Of a stretch of 64,000 nucleotides of DNA, positions 51,051 to 59,727 are shown one piece after another. Every line of letters begins with the position of its first letter. The stretch's first letter is position 1. A program made the translations under genes and the position numbers. Origin of the DNA: Sphingobacterium sp. CZ-2. GTDB lineage: Bacteria; Bacteroidota; Bacteroidia; Sphingobacteriales; Sphingobacteriaceae. The DNA lies in the NCBI RefSeq assembly GCF_004526235.1, contig NZ_CP038159.1:2852001-2916000 (forward strand). The letters run 5' to 3'. The notes beneath the pieces were generated by a model, which worked only from the letters and a program-made list of their open reading frames with translations, searched no databases and had not been told where the DNA came from.

Positions 51051-51740
51051 CTATCTATAATAAAATAAGGTATGCGAATTGTTTAATACATGTAATGTAC
51101 CGGTAGTTGTCTGTGCATTGGATGTTTGAACCAACGTACGAACGCCTACAGGGTATGCGATTTCCTTTACATCAAATCCTGGACTTAAGGTCTGGTATAA
51201 GTAGGTGTAATAGACCACTCTAGGAATGATAGATGAATTTGGATTATAGCCTAAATTCGGATCTCTCGTCTCCTCATAGGAAACTACCACTTCTTTATTC
51301 TTCTGATTCTTATAGATCTTACCTTCCATGGTTAAATTTACATTAGGAAGGCTTTCTTTTACAAAATACACATCCAATGAATCTGCAAATCTCGGCAATT
51401 CATATTTCATGATCGAATCCACTGTCCATTTTTTGAAAGGGTCGATCTTTTGGATAGCCAAAGTTCTGGAATTCACATAATTTTTAATGGCAAAATCAGT
51501 AGGAGCAAAGAAGGTAACACCTTGCTGGTTGATCTTATCTTTTATTCCTGCTTTATCGACCAACATTAATAAGGTATCGAAAAGCCCATACTTGTTGCTT
51601 TTTAAATAATCATAGGTCGACATTCTGATATTTGGATCATGTACATCGCCACCTATACGGTAATCATCTTTCTTACATCCTTGGGATAGGATAAAAGTTC
51701 CAATGATTAAAACAAAATATAATATGTTATTGGTTTTCAT
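51051..51740 (-). CDS. FAS1 (fasciclin-domain) lipoprotein
   Basis: A 229-residue lipoprotein with a lipobox ending in LSQGCKKD (Cys 22). The FAS1 signature occurs as LKSNKYGLFDTLLMLVDKAG and VTFFAPTDFAIKNYVNSR, though the usual C-terminal H-box half is weakly visible. Fasciclin domains mediate adhesion or ligand binding at the cell surface. It is the third gene of the operon: 4 nt after SusD and 2 nt before the final lipoprotein. Function is inferred from the fold only. Confidence 0.82.
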   Translation of the reverse strand: MKTNNILYFVLIIGTFILSQGCKKDDYRIGGDVHDPNIRMSTYDYLKSNKYGLFDTLLMLVDKAGIKDKINQQGVTFFAPTDFAIKNYVNSRTLAIQKIDPFKKWTVDSIMKYELPRFADSLDVYFVKESLPNVNLTMEGKIYKNQKNKEVVVSYEETRDPNLGYNPNSSIIPRVVYYTYLYQTLSPGFDVKEIAYPVGVRTLVQTSNAQTTTGTLHVLNNSHTLFYYR

Positions 51741-51744
51741 AGTG

Positions 51745-53211
51745 CTATTGTTTAATCCACCAAGGATTTTGAGTTAATAATTCATTCTGAGGTAATAAAG
51801 CTCGCATGTTCAATGGCCAGAAATACCCTTGATTGGCAAGACGGTCTGCAGAATAAATGGCTGAGAATTCAGCGATTTTATTGAACATTTCCATACGGAT
51901 CAAATCGAATTGGGTAGATCCTTCCCCGATAAGTTCGCGTCTTCTCTCTTTAAAGATTTCAATCATAAGATCTGATCCAGCAGAAGTCAACTCACTGATG
52001 CCCGCGCGCTTACGGATAATGTTTAAATCAGCTAAAGCTACTTGAGGTTTTCCGTTCTTTAATGCAGCCTCTGCATGCAAAAGACGTAGATCCGCTAAGC
52101 GTAATAATACCAAGTTATTACTGATGGCGTAGTAAGAACCTCCAGGTACTTTTGGTGGATATTCAACAAAATTATCGTATTTACGAAGGAAATAAGTTTG
52201 ATCATTTGCACCTCTTGTAGCGATGGAATCAAATCGTGCACCACGTTCTGATGTGGTAAATACATCTTCCAACACATCCTGATCAAAAGTCCATGCTGAG
52301 GCAACCGACTTTCCTGGAACTGCAGGGTCTGCTAAAAACGCATTGAAGAATCCTTGCGAATGCTCTTCACCACTGGTATTGTATAACATGCTCAATTCCC
52401 AGATAGACTCCTTAGAGTTTCCTGCCCAGATCTTGCGATAATCAGCGGTTGACTCTAGGGAATATCCTGCTGAAAGTACATCATTGGCATATTTTTCTGC
52501 ATTTACATAATCATGTTTCCAAGCATATACGTGCGCCAATAGGGCTTGTGCTGCACCTTTGGAAGCTTTTGCTTTACTACCTGTAGTAGGCAAATTATCA
52601 ATCCCAAATAACAGGTCATCTATACAGAATGCCATGGTTTCCTCCAATGGACTTCTAGCAATAGGAGGGATGTTCTGAGGATCTTTGTAAGATTCCTTGA
52701 TCAAAAGGATATCTCCCCAAACACGTTGCATATAGAAATTGGTATAGGCACGGATGAAACGTGCTTCTGCAATCAATTGATTTTTCTCTGTTTCTCCATT
52801 TGGGAAATCGTCAGCAGGAAGGGCAGGTGTTTTTTCAATGATCAAATTACATTGATTAACAATTGCATAGAATCTTGTCCAATTCCAAAGGCTTCCTTCT
52901 AAATAAGGAGCATATCCAAATTTAAAATTTCCACCTTTAGAAAGGTCCTTATAATTCCAGTAATCTCCCCCGGTAACAAAGTTACCTCCAGCAAGATCGC
53001 CAAAAATAAAAAAGGAACGATCTAGTCTTAAGGCATCCCTAAGCATGGAATAGGCTCCGGCATTGGCCTTCGGAATATTGTTGGCATCCGTCCAGAAAAC
53101 CTCATCATAGGTGCTGTTCTCTGGTTCCAGATCGATATATTTCTTACAAGCGCTGAAATTCACGATGATGAATGCGCAGCAGATGTATGTTATTAATGAT
53201 TTAATTTTCAT
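51745..53211 (-). CDS. SusD/RagB-family surface lipoprotein
   Basis: A 488-residue SusD protein with the lipobox ending in NFSACKK (Cys 21). Recognisable segments are NIPKANAGAYSMLRDALRLD, LIAEARFIRAYTNFYMQRVW, AAQALLAHVYAWKHDYVNAE and the near-C-terminal FKERRRELIGEGSTQFDLIR. It follows SusC by 12 nt on the same strand. It is the surface lid of this third SusCD system. Confidence 0.94.
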   Translation of the reverse strand: MKIKSLITYICCAFIIVNFSACKKYIDLEPENSTYDEVFWTDANNIPKANAGAYSMLRDALRLDRSFFIFGDLAGGNFVTGGDYWNYKDLSKGGNFKFGYAPYLEGSLWNWTRFYAIVNQCNLIIEKTPALPADDFPNGETEKNQLIAEARFIRAYTNFYMQRVWGDILLIKESYKDPQNIPPIARSPLEETMAFCIDDLLFGIDNLPTTGSKAKASKGAAQALLAHVYAWKHDYVNAEKYANDVLSAGYSLESTADYRKIWAGNSKESIWELSMLYNTSGEEHSQGFFNAFLADPAVPGKSVASAWTFDQDVLEDVFTTSERGARFDSIATRGANDQTYFLRKYDNFVEYPPKVPGGSYYAISNNLVLLRLADLRLLHAEAALKNGKPQVALADLNIIRKRAGISELTSAGSDLMIEIFKERRRELIGEGSTQFDLIRMEMFNKIAEFSAIYSADRLANQGYFWPLNMRALLPQNELLTQNPWWIKQ

Positions 53212-53223
53212 GATGTTTCGGTG

Positions 53224-56200
53224 TTAAAAGTTAACTTCAAGACCAAGGGTATATTTCCTTGGCAATGGATAGGCACCACCAGAATATTCACCTTGAGGTG
53301 TGATTAATTCAGCATCTGGAACGTTTGCAGATTGAATGGTCAATACATTGTCCATCATACCGTAGAATCTAACGCGGTTCATGCCGATACCTAATTTTTT
53401 AGTCAGGTTAGCTGGCAACAAATAACCAACCGTAATGGTTTTGATTTTGAAGTAATCGCCTTGTTCGTTCCACATGGTACTGAAAGGTAAGAATTGGTAG
53501 AAATAATTACCCGGTTGGATGGATGGGAAATTCGCTTGGAAATTAGGATCTTTTGCTTTCTCCGGTGTCCAATAATCTAATCCTTCCAAATCAGGAAGAC
53601 GTAGATTGGTGAAATTGTAAACATTTCCTGCAATGTTATTGAACTGATTTGCCTTTAAGGTATTGATGATATCACGTCCGAAGGTAAATGTACCTAAAAT
53701 ACCTAAAGTGAAGTTTTTATAGGTGAATTCGTTGTATAGACCTCCCGTGAATTTAGGGTTTGGATCACCTGTTGGAACCAAGTCACCATCAGCAGCTCCT
53801 TTATCTTCATCACTCCATACATCCCAGTCACCATTCACATCTAACCAGTTTGGATAACCCGGTAATACCGGATTGTAGGTTTTGAAGTAAGACAATTTAC
53901 TACCCGTGATAGGGTTTACAGGAATATCTTCCAAACGGTTATAAACTCCTTGGTAAATCATCTGTGCCCATTGGTAGATTGGACTTCCTACACGGAATAA
54001 TAACTGTTGATTGTACCCGTAAGTCTCCGCATAGAAACTCTTATCATTATATGGAAGAGATCCGATTCTATTTTTATTATAGGTAAGGTTTAAATTTGTA
54101 TTCCATTGGAAATCCTTACCAGAAGGCATATTTCTAGTTGAGATAGATAGATCAAATCCTTCGTTATAGATCGTCATAGGGACGTTATAGGATAGTCTAG
54201 TGTATCCCGTATAAAAAGGATAAGGGAAGGAAAGGATAGGATCCTTTGTAATCTTACGGTATGCATCGAATACGATGTTCAACCTGTTGTCCAACATGTT
54301 CAAATCAAAACCAATATTAGATTGTTCTGATTTGTTCCAAGTTAGGTTTGGTAGAGTTAATGGTTTATCAAAAGATGGGGTTGCAATATTTTCGCCATCA
54401 TAAGTGGTTGTTGATAGATCCCAAACGTTGAATGGTGCATAGAAATCGGCAGGTAAAACCCCAGATCTACCCCAGCTACCTCTAAACTTCAAGAAGTTTA
54501 CAAACTCCAGGTTTTTCATGAATGCTTCATCAGATGCAACCCAACCTAATGATAGGGAAGGGAAGTAACCCCATTTGGTATCTTTACCAAAACGGGAAGA
54601 TGCATCAGCTCTCCATGAAGCATTAAAAAGATATTTTGCTTTGTAATCGTAAGCGAATTGTCCCATATAGGAAACCAATCCTGAATTTCTTCTGTTGCTT
54701 GAACCGTAAAGATCTTTTTGTGCAACACCTTGTACCACGTGGATATCATCTGTAGGCAGATTATATCCGGTTAAGTTAAGGTTTTTGAAATCGTCATACT
54801 GAAAAGACTGAATACCGGTAAAGGTAATATTGTGATCCTCAGCCAGTGTTTTGGTATAGTTGATGACATTCGCTAAGTTATAGGTAAATGCATCATTCTT
54901 GTTGGAAGCTGCGAAGTTCGTTCCACCATTCAGCTCTCTTGGCTGAAATTGATCACGACGATCTAAGTTTGCCTGAACTGATGCTTCGAAGGAATATTGC
55001 AAACCTGGGATGATATCAACATAGGTTTTGGAGAACATGTTCAAAACATCTGTTTTGTTATCGTCCAATAACTTGTCATATTGTCCTAGGTAAAAATCAT
55101 AATCTGCATCGGATAGTCCAACAAATGAAGAAGGCATACCAGCTTGGTTTACCGGAACGATCTCATTAATACCACGACCCAAACCTCTTTTTCTGCTCAT
55201 TCTAGTGGTAGAGAACATCAGGTCACTACGAAGGAATGATGCTAGGTTAAAGCCAAAATTACCTCTTAATGAATAACGTTTGAAACCCGTATTTCTAACA
55301 ATACCATCCTCATTATAATAACCTAAAGATAGACGGTAATTTACGATATCAGTACCTCCAGATATACTTCCATCCACGTTGTCGATGTTACCGGAAGTAT
55401 AAAAAAGATCTTGCCAATCGGTTGCATTGTTATAGCTTGTGTTCAAACTATCGGTCAAAGCTTGTGTAAATCCGCCTCCGTAATTACTTGGTGTGGAGTA
55501 TTGGCTTAGGATATTCATCTTTTCCCAACGCTCTGTAGAACCTAATAAGGTTTTTTGCAATTCAGGTCTTTCTGTGATTCCTTTGTAATACGATAAACGG
55601 ATTTGAGGTTTTCCTGATCTACCTGATTTGGTTTTGATAATGATGACCCCGTTTGCACCTCTAGAACCCCAAACCGCTGTTGCAGAAGCATCCTTTTGAA
55701 CAACAATGCTCTCAATGTCATTGATGTTGATACCTGCGATGTAGTTAGTTCCTGTAGCAGAAGATGTAGCCAAGTCATTTACGGACAAAGGCATACCATC
55801 AATAATGTACAATGGGGAACTCATGGTGTTCGCCAAATCCACTTCTGAATTCAGGTCAGGGGAGATGGTCGTGTTACCACGTACGGTGAAGGTGTTTCTG
55901 GCACCTGGTTCACCGGTGAAGTTCTGGATGTTCACACCGGAAACACGTCCCTGTAATAAACTTTCAAAACTTGGTGCCGCTAGGTTCTCGATCTGTTCAC
56001 CAGAGATTACCTGAACCGCACTGGTGGTCTTTTTCATGGACTGTCTTTGGTAACCAACGATGATTACTTCTTCCAAGTTCCCTTCATCCGCTTGGATGAC
56101 CACATTTACTGGCCCCGTACCTTGGTAGGCTCTTTCCAGTCTCGTATATCCAATACCTGTAAAGACCAAGGTTCCAGTAGAACTTTTGACGTTAAGGGTA

Positions 56201-56376
56201 AAGGATCCGTCCGCTGAAGTAGAGGTCGCGGCGCTTCCGGCCTTTTCTCTGACAGTGATACTCTCAACTGGTTGTCCATCTTTGTTTTTGACGGTACCTG
56301 TTAAGGTGATGTCCTGTGCATAGAGAAAGGAAGCAAAAAATAGCATAAATGCTAGAGTTAATAGATTCCTGTTCAT
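53224..56376 (-). CDS. SusC/RagA TonB-linked outer-membrane transporter
   Basis: A 1050-residue receptor. A signal peptide (cleavage after LYAQ, residue 21) is followed by CarboxypepD_reg (TLTGTVKNKDGQPVESITVR), then the linker VIIVGYQRQSMKKTTSAVQV and the plug with APSFESLLQGRVSGVNIQNF, SPLYIIDGMPLSVNDLATSS and SIVVQKDASATAVWGSRGAN. The barrel ends in a terminal Phe (LGLEVNF). No STN domain is present. Two LacI-type operators lie 109-145 bp upstream of the start, so carbon-source-dependent repression is likely. No CAZyme gene is in the operon. Confidence 0.95.
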   Translation of the reverse strand: MNRNLLTLAFMLFFASFLYAQDITLTGTVKNKDGQPVESITVREKAGSAATSTSADGSFTLNVKSSTGTLVFTGIGYTRLERAYQGTGPVNVVIQADEGNLEEVIIVGYQRQSMKKTTSAVQVISGEQIENLAAPSFESLLQGRVSGVNIQNFTGEPGARNTFTVRGNTTISPDLNSEVDLANTMSSPLYIIDGMPLSVNDLATSSATGTNYIAGININDIESIVVQKDASATAVWGSRGANGVIIIKTKSGRSGKPQIRLSYYKGITERPELQKTLLGSTERWEKMNILSQYSTPSNYGGGFTQALTDSLNTSYNNATDWQDLFYTSGNIDNVDGSISGGTDIVNYRLSLGYYNEDGIVRNTGFKRYSLRGNFGFNLASFLRSDLMFSTTRMSRKRGLGRGINEIVPVNQAGMPSSFVGLSDADYDFYLGQYDKLLDDNKTDVLNMFSKTYVDIIPGLQYSFEASVQANLDRRDQFQPRELNGGTNFAASNKNDAFTYNLANVINYTKTLAEDHNITFTGIQSFQYDDFKNLNLTGYNLPTDDIHVVQGVAQKDLYGSSNRRNSGLVSYMGQFAYDYKAKYLFNASWRADASSRFGKDTKWGYFPSLSLGWVASDEAFMKNLEFVNFLKFRGSWGRSGVLPADFYAPFNVWDLSTTTYDGENIATPSFDKPLTLPNLTWNKSEQSNIGFDLNMLDNRLNIVFDAYRKITKDPILSFPYPFYTGYTRLSYNVPMTIYNEGFDLSISTRNMPSGKDFQWNTNLNLTYNKNRIGSLPYNDKSFYAETYGYNQQLLFRVGSPIYQWAQMIYQGVYNRLEDIPVNPITGSKLSYFKTYNPVLPGYPNWLDVNGDWDVWSDEDKGAADGDLVPTGDPNPKFTGGLYNEFTYKNFTLGILGTFTFGRDIINTLKANQFNNIAGNVYNFTNLRLPDLEGLDYWTPEKAKDPNFQANFPSIQPGNYFYQFLPFSTMWNEQGDYFKIKTITVGYLLPANLTKKLGIGMNRVRFYGMMDNVLTIQSANVPDAELITPQGEYSGGAYPLPRKYTLGLEVNF

Positions 56377-56484
56377 AATTAGCTGTTATTTTATCTGCAA
56401 TTTTGCAATAAAAGCAGCGAATTAACAAACCCTTAACACTTACTAAATACCCCGATAATACAATATTTGGGACTATTCTTAAAT

Positions 56485-56498
56485 CGCAAACGTTTGCG
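56485..56498. promoter_or_regulatory. LacI/PurR-type operator 1
   Basis: CGCAAACGTTTGCG is a perfect 14-bp palindrome with the CG centre of LacI-family operators; it is the core of the E. coli PurR box. It lies about 110 bp upstream of SusC. The second copy is 23 bp away, centre to centre. Confidence 0.65.
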
Positions 56499-56507
56499 CA
56501 GGTTAGA

Positions 56508-56521
56508 CGCAAACGTTTGTG
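56508..56521. promoter_or_regulatory. LacI/PurR-type operator 2
   Basis: CGCAAACGTTTGTG is the same motif as operator 1 with one change. The 23-bp spacing is about two helical turns, so two repressor dimers could sit on nearly the same face. No LacI-family gene is in the window. Confidence 0.6.
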
Positions 56522-56530
56522 TAATTTTTT

Positions 56531-56552
56531 AAAAAAGTGTCGTCACTTTTTT
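56531..56552. terminator. Terminator of the oxidoreductase gene
   Basis: AAAAAAGTG (56531-56539) and CACTTTTTT (56544-56552) form a perfect stem with a TCGT loop, with a T run on either side. It lies between the oxidoreductase stop and the operators, so it isolates the SusC promoter. Confidence 0.75.
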
Positions 56553-56603
56553 TACTTTGTTACAAAAGAACTCGTTTAAAAACTATATATTTTAAGAATT
56601 TAC

Positions 56604-57518
56604 TTAGAATTGTAACAAAAGTTTACCTTTTGTGTGTCCTTCCAATATTTTCGTAAAGGCATCTTTTGCTTTATCAAATGGGAACACACTATCGATTTCC
56701 CATTGGAATTTTCCAGAAGCCAACCCATCCACTACAAATTGTAGGTTCTTAGGGTTTCTTTTTACCCAGATTGGAACCACTCTTTTCGAGGAAACAGGTT
56801 TCCCGGCAATAGTAGCGATTACCCCATCTGGTTGTACCGTAGCAAGGGAAGCTTGTGTTGCCTCTTCCGTACCGATCATATCCACTGCTGCATCGATAGC
56901 TTCCGGATATGCTGCCTTAATCCTTTCGATCAAGCCATCACCATATTCCACTGCAATCGCACCTAAACTCTCCAGGTATTCCAAATTTCTTTTGGAAGCT
57001 GTTCCGATAACCGTTATTCCACGTGCCTTTGCCAATTGAACCGTAATAGAACCCACACCTCCTGAAGCACCATGGATCAACAAGGATTTGATATCTCCAA
57101 TTTCATCCAATATGGTCATGGCCGTTTGGGAAACTCCCGCAACAGATCCTGCCACTTCCCAAGAGATGTTATCAGGCTTACGGATGAGGTTTCCAATAGG
57201 TACATCAATCACATTAGCATGTGTGAATCCCTCGCCAGAACCTAGCACAGCATCTCCGATCTGAAATCCTTGACTGTTTTCACTTATTGCCAAAATCTCT
57301 CCGGAAAATTCGGTTCCGAATGTTTGCGGCAAACCCGCATGTTTGAATTCACCGGTCATCCGGCGGGCATCGATCGGATTGATACCAGCAGCTTTGGTTT
57401 TGATGCGGGCATAGCCATTTCTCAATTCTCCAAGATCAAAATCCTGAAAAGTTAATACATCAGCAGGACCATATGCATTGGCCATTAAAAGGGTTGAAAT
57501 TGTATTGTTGTTTTCCAT
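56604..57518 (-). CDS. NADP-dependent zinc-less alcohol dehydrogenase/quinone oxidoreductase
   Basis: From ATG 57518 the protein has 304 residues. The open frame begins 8 codons earlier, at a TTG. It is a medium-chain dehydrogenase of the quinone oxidoreductase type: the GroES-like N-terminal domain (GINPIDARRMTGEF and TFGTEFSGEILAISENSQGF) and the Rossmann domain with GASGGVGSITVQLAKARG. The structural zinc Cys residues are absent, as in this subfamily. It probably reduces quinones or enals with NADPH. It is monocistronic and divergent from the VOC gene; each has a -7 box. Confidence 0.9.
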   Translation of the reverse strand: MENNNTISTLLMANAYGPADVLTFQDFDLGELRNGYARIKTKAAGINPIDARRMTGEFKHAGLPQTFGTEFSGEILAISENSQGFQIGDAVLGSGEGFTHANVIDVPIGNLIRKPDNISWEVAGSVAGVSQTAMTILDEIGDIKSLLIHGASGGVGSITVQLAKARGITVIGTASKRNLEYLESLGAIAVEYGDGLIERIKAAYPEAIDAAVDMIGTEEATQASLATVQPDGVIATIAGKPVSSKRVVPIWVKRNPKNLQFVVDGLASGKFQWEIDSVFPFDKAKDAFTKILEGHTKGKLLLQF

Positions 57519-57539
57519 GTCAATTTTATTTTTATAAGA

Positions 57540-57547
57540 CAAAGATA
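57540..57547 (-). promoter_or_regulatory. Putative -7 promoter box for the oxidoreductase gene
   Basis: On the minus strand TATCTTTG matches TAnnTTTG exactly, 21 nt before the ATG at 57518. Confidence 0.45.
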
Positions 57548-57653
57548 AACAGAGAAATGGGTTGGTTTACTATGACTTACTTAAAGGTAACCGGTGAATT
57601 CCAGGTAACTCCATTTCTTGCCATAGGAAAAGTTTTCTTTAACAATTGCTGCC

Positions 57654-57661
57654 TAAATTTG
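57654..57661 (+). promoter_or_regulatory. Putative -7 promoter box for the VOC gene
   Basis: TAAATTTG matches TAnnTTTG exactly, 37 nt before the ATG at 57699. Confidence 0.4.
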
Positions 57662-57698
57662 GTTATACCAGTAAAGGTAGAACTTGTAAACACAGCAA

Positions 57699-58121
57699 AT
57701 GCAAATCAACACAGCATATATCAACTTTGCCATCAAGGATGTTGAAAGAACAAAGAAATTTTGGCAGGCATTAGGGTTTAGTTTCAATGAAGAAATGACG
57801 GATGAAAGGGCAGTCACAGTCGTACTCAAAGAAGGCCAGCTTTATGCCATGTTCATTATCGAAGATTTTTTTAAAACACTGACCGAGAAACCTCTTCCCA
57901 TGCCCGGAACCAGTCAGGTCGTAGTTGCCCTGGGATGTAATTCCCGCGAAGAGATTGATGAGGTTATTCGGTTAGCCTTGGAAAATGGCGCTTCCCAGCA
58001 TGAAGAACCGCAGGATTATGGTTGGATGTACCAGAATTCCTTTTGGGATATCAACGGATTTGGTTGGAACCTGACCTATGTGGATTTCTCCAAAATGCCA
58101 GAAAACAGCGAAGTGGATTAA
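57699..58121 (+). CDS. VOC-superfamily (glyoxalase-like) protein
   Basis: A 140-residue member of the vicinal oxygen chelate superfamily. Paired beta-alpha-beta-beta-beta modules are visible: AYINFAIKDVERTKKFWQAL with GFSFNEEMTDERAV, then VVALGCNSREEIDEVIRLAL and ENGASQHEEPQDYGWMYQNS, ending in FWDINGFGWNLTYVD. Members bind metal and catalyse isomerisation, dioxygenation or antibiotic binding. The usual metal His is not evident in the first module, so the role may be non-catalytic. The DinB gene follows 52 nt downstream. Confidence 0.85.
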   Translation: MQINTAYINFAIKDVERTKKFWQALGFSFNEEMTDERAVTVVLKEGQLYAMFIIEDFFKTLTEKPLPMPGTSQVVVALGCNSREEIDEVIRLALENGASQHEEPQDYGWMYQNSFWDINGFGWNLTYVDFSKMPENSEVD

Positions 58122-58173
58122 TTCGCTGACCAATGGTCGTTAATTAAATGCGAACAACGTAAAATTTTAAACT

Positions 58174-58698
58174 ATGAAGACTCCAAAATCACAAAAATTA
58201 GAAGTCATTATTCCCGCATACCGAATGCATTCACAAAGTTTTTTCAATGTTCTCGACGGTATTTCTGAAGAAGCTGCTTTGAAGCGTATTGATAATAATA
58301 CCAATCATGTCGTATGGATGGCTGGAAATTATGTGAATACACGCTATGGTATGGGACAAGTTCTGGGTTTGGATATGAAGGATCCTTTTGATAATCTTTT
58401 TTTCCAAGCAAAGGCCTTAGATCACACAATCACTTACCCAACTTTGGAGGAATTGATCGTTAATTTTAAAGAGGTATCGCCATTGGTTTATCAGCGCTTA
58501 TTGGAAGTAACCGATCAGGAACTGGAACAGGATTTCCCTATAGAAATGGGTATCCCTTTTGTTAAAGAAGATGTGCTGAACTTTGTGGGCATGTGTATTG
58601 GCCGTGCAGATTACCTTTGTGGGCAGATGGGTCTCATGCGAAAGCTTTTGGGCTTGCCAGGAATGAAGTATGACCTGATCCCGAATTTGGATTATTAA
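58174..58698 (+). CDS. DinB-family protein
   Basis: A 174-residue four-helix DinB/YfiT-like protein. Helical segments include EVIIPAYRMHSQSFFNVLDG, NHVVWMAGNYVNTRYGMGQV and FVGMCIGRADYLCGQMGLM. In enzymatic DinB-type proteins three His bind a metal; here the positions are partly His-containing (RMHSQ, TNHVVW), but the third is missing, so metal binding is uncertain. Its stop codon overlaps the stop of the convergent gene 58695-59432 by 3 nt. It probably shares a transcript with the VOC gene. Confidence 0.75.
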   Translation: MKTPKSQKLEVIIPAYRMHSQSFFNVLDGISEEAALKRIDNNTNHVVWMAGNYVNTRYGMGQVLGLDMKDPFDNLFFQAKALDHTITYPTLEELIVNFKEVSPLVYQRLLEVTDQELEQDFPIEMGIPFVKEDVLNFVGMCIGRADYLCGQMGLMRKLLGLPGMKYDLIPNLDY

Positions 58699-59432
58699 AC
58701 TATAAATCCAGCTATTATTCCTCCGGGATGAAATTTTTTGGTGTTGTAAAGCTTTTTGGTTTCACCATATTCTTCAAAGAATAAAGCTTCCAAACCTAAA
58801 AGGATCATCCCTTCATCATCTTTTGGTAGATTAATAACGTGTTTATTGAAAATATCTTGGGAACTTAATGCTAATGATAGATCTATATCCACTTTAACCT
58901 GACCCAAAGATTGGATTAGTTTTAATCCCTTGGAAATGTGTAGGCATTGAAATAGAAGTTCCAGGAAAGTGCTATGGCGGGGAGTTTTTATTTGCTCTTT
59001 GGCCATGCTTTCTGGCATTTGAATTTCTATTTGTTGGTCCTTATTCAAATTTATTGATGGCTTAAAGCCTATATTATCCTCCAAATGGGATGATGGATTG
59101 TATGGAAAACCAACTAGTCTACTCATATCCCCATTTGAGAAATTCGATAACTCATTTGGGGTCTGATCAGAGCTCAAGCTAAATCTTGTTAATTTTTTTA
59201 TTAAACGAGTATGACAGGCAGCATCTTGAAATTCCTGTTTTGAAATTAGTCTTTTTCGTATAATAGCGGAAAGCTTACTCTTTAAACCTAAAATCTTAGC
59301 GGCTTTGATGGTCCCAGGTGCTGGTTTTCTACCCTTGGGTTTTGATTGAACAATTTGTAAACCATTCCATTCTCGGAAAACCAAATTGCCAACTAGACCG
59401 GAGATATTTCCATTTTTATTTATTGTTCCCAT
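58695..59432 (-). CDS. Unknown cytoplasmic protein (DUF6266-like)
   Basis: A 245-residue protein without a signal peptide. The start GNISGLVGNLVFREWNGLQI followed by VQSKPKGRKPAP resembles the N-terminus of DUF6266 and related Bacteroidota proteins (GxxSGxVGNxVxxxWxGxxxVR); this is a resemblance, not an assignment. The rest is mixed helix and strand with no catalytic motif that I recognise. It is monocistronic. The stop codon overlaps the convergent DinB stop by 3 nt. The gene ends near FIV, and the 11-bp repeat block lies about 170 bp upstream. Confidence 0.55.
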   Translation of the reverse strand: MGTINKNGNISGLVGNLVFREWNGLQIVQSKPKGRKPAPGTIKAAKILGLKSKLSAIIRKRLISKQEFQDAACHTRLIKKLTRFSLSSDQTPNELSNFSNGDMSRLVGFPYNPSSHLEDNIGFKPSINLNKDQQIEIQMPESMAKEQIKTPRHSTFLELLFQCLHISKGLKLIQSLGQVKVDIDLSLALSSQDIFNKHVINLPKDDEGMILLGLEALFFEEYGETKKLYNTKKFHPGGIIAGFIV

Positions 59433-59602
59433 GCCATTTAAAATTTATTTTTCTTGCTATCATTTACAGGATGAAATTAATGGGAATAATATCCAATTAA
59501 AAGGCTTTTATCATTAATTGTTTATGAGTTTTGTATTAAATAAGCATAAACAAAACCTATTTGGTTCAAGGTGGAAGTTGGATGGATGGGGCATGTAGGT
59601 AG

Positions 59603-59664
59603 GGTGTAAGTGACTTTTAGCACTTACATATCACTTACACCTCACTTGCAATGCGCTTGCATTA
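59603..59664. repeat. 11-bp periodic repeat block with inverted arm
   Basis: From 59621 four 11-bp units follow each other: CACTTACATAT, CACTTACACCT, CACTTGCAATG and CGCTTGCATTA. GGTGTAAGTG (59603-59612) is the exact reverse complement of CACTTACACC (59632-59641), so a hairpin is possible. Read on the minus strand the units look like AGGTGTAAGTG, close to AGGTGAAAGTA at 12310. The rest of this 295-bp intergenic gap (59433-59727) shows nothing else. Confidence 0.55.
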
Positions 59665-59727
59665 AGAAGACAATATATGTCTTGTCCTTTTATAGCTATA
59701 CAGATTATTGGAAATAAAATAGATTCG

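Noticed and set aside
57473-57745. A 90-codon plus-strand frame spanning the divergent promoter region
   Set aside because: It overlaps the start of the minus-strand oxidoreductase and the VOC start, and has no domain.
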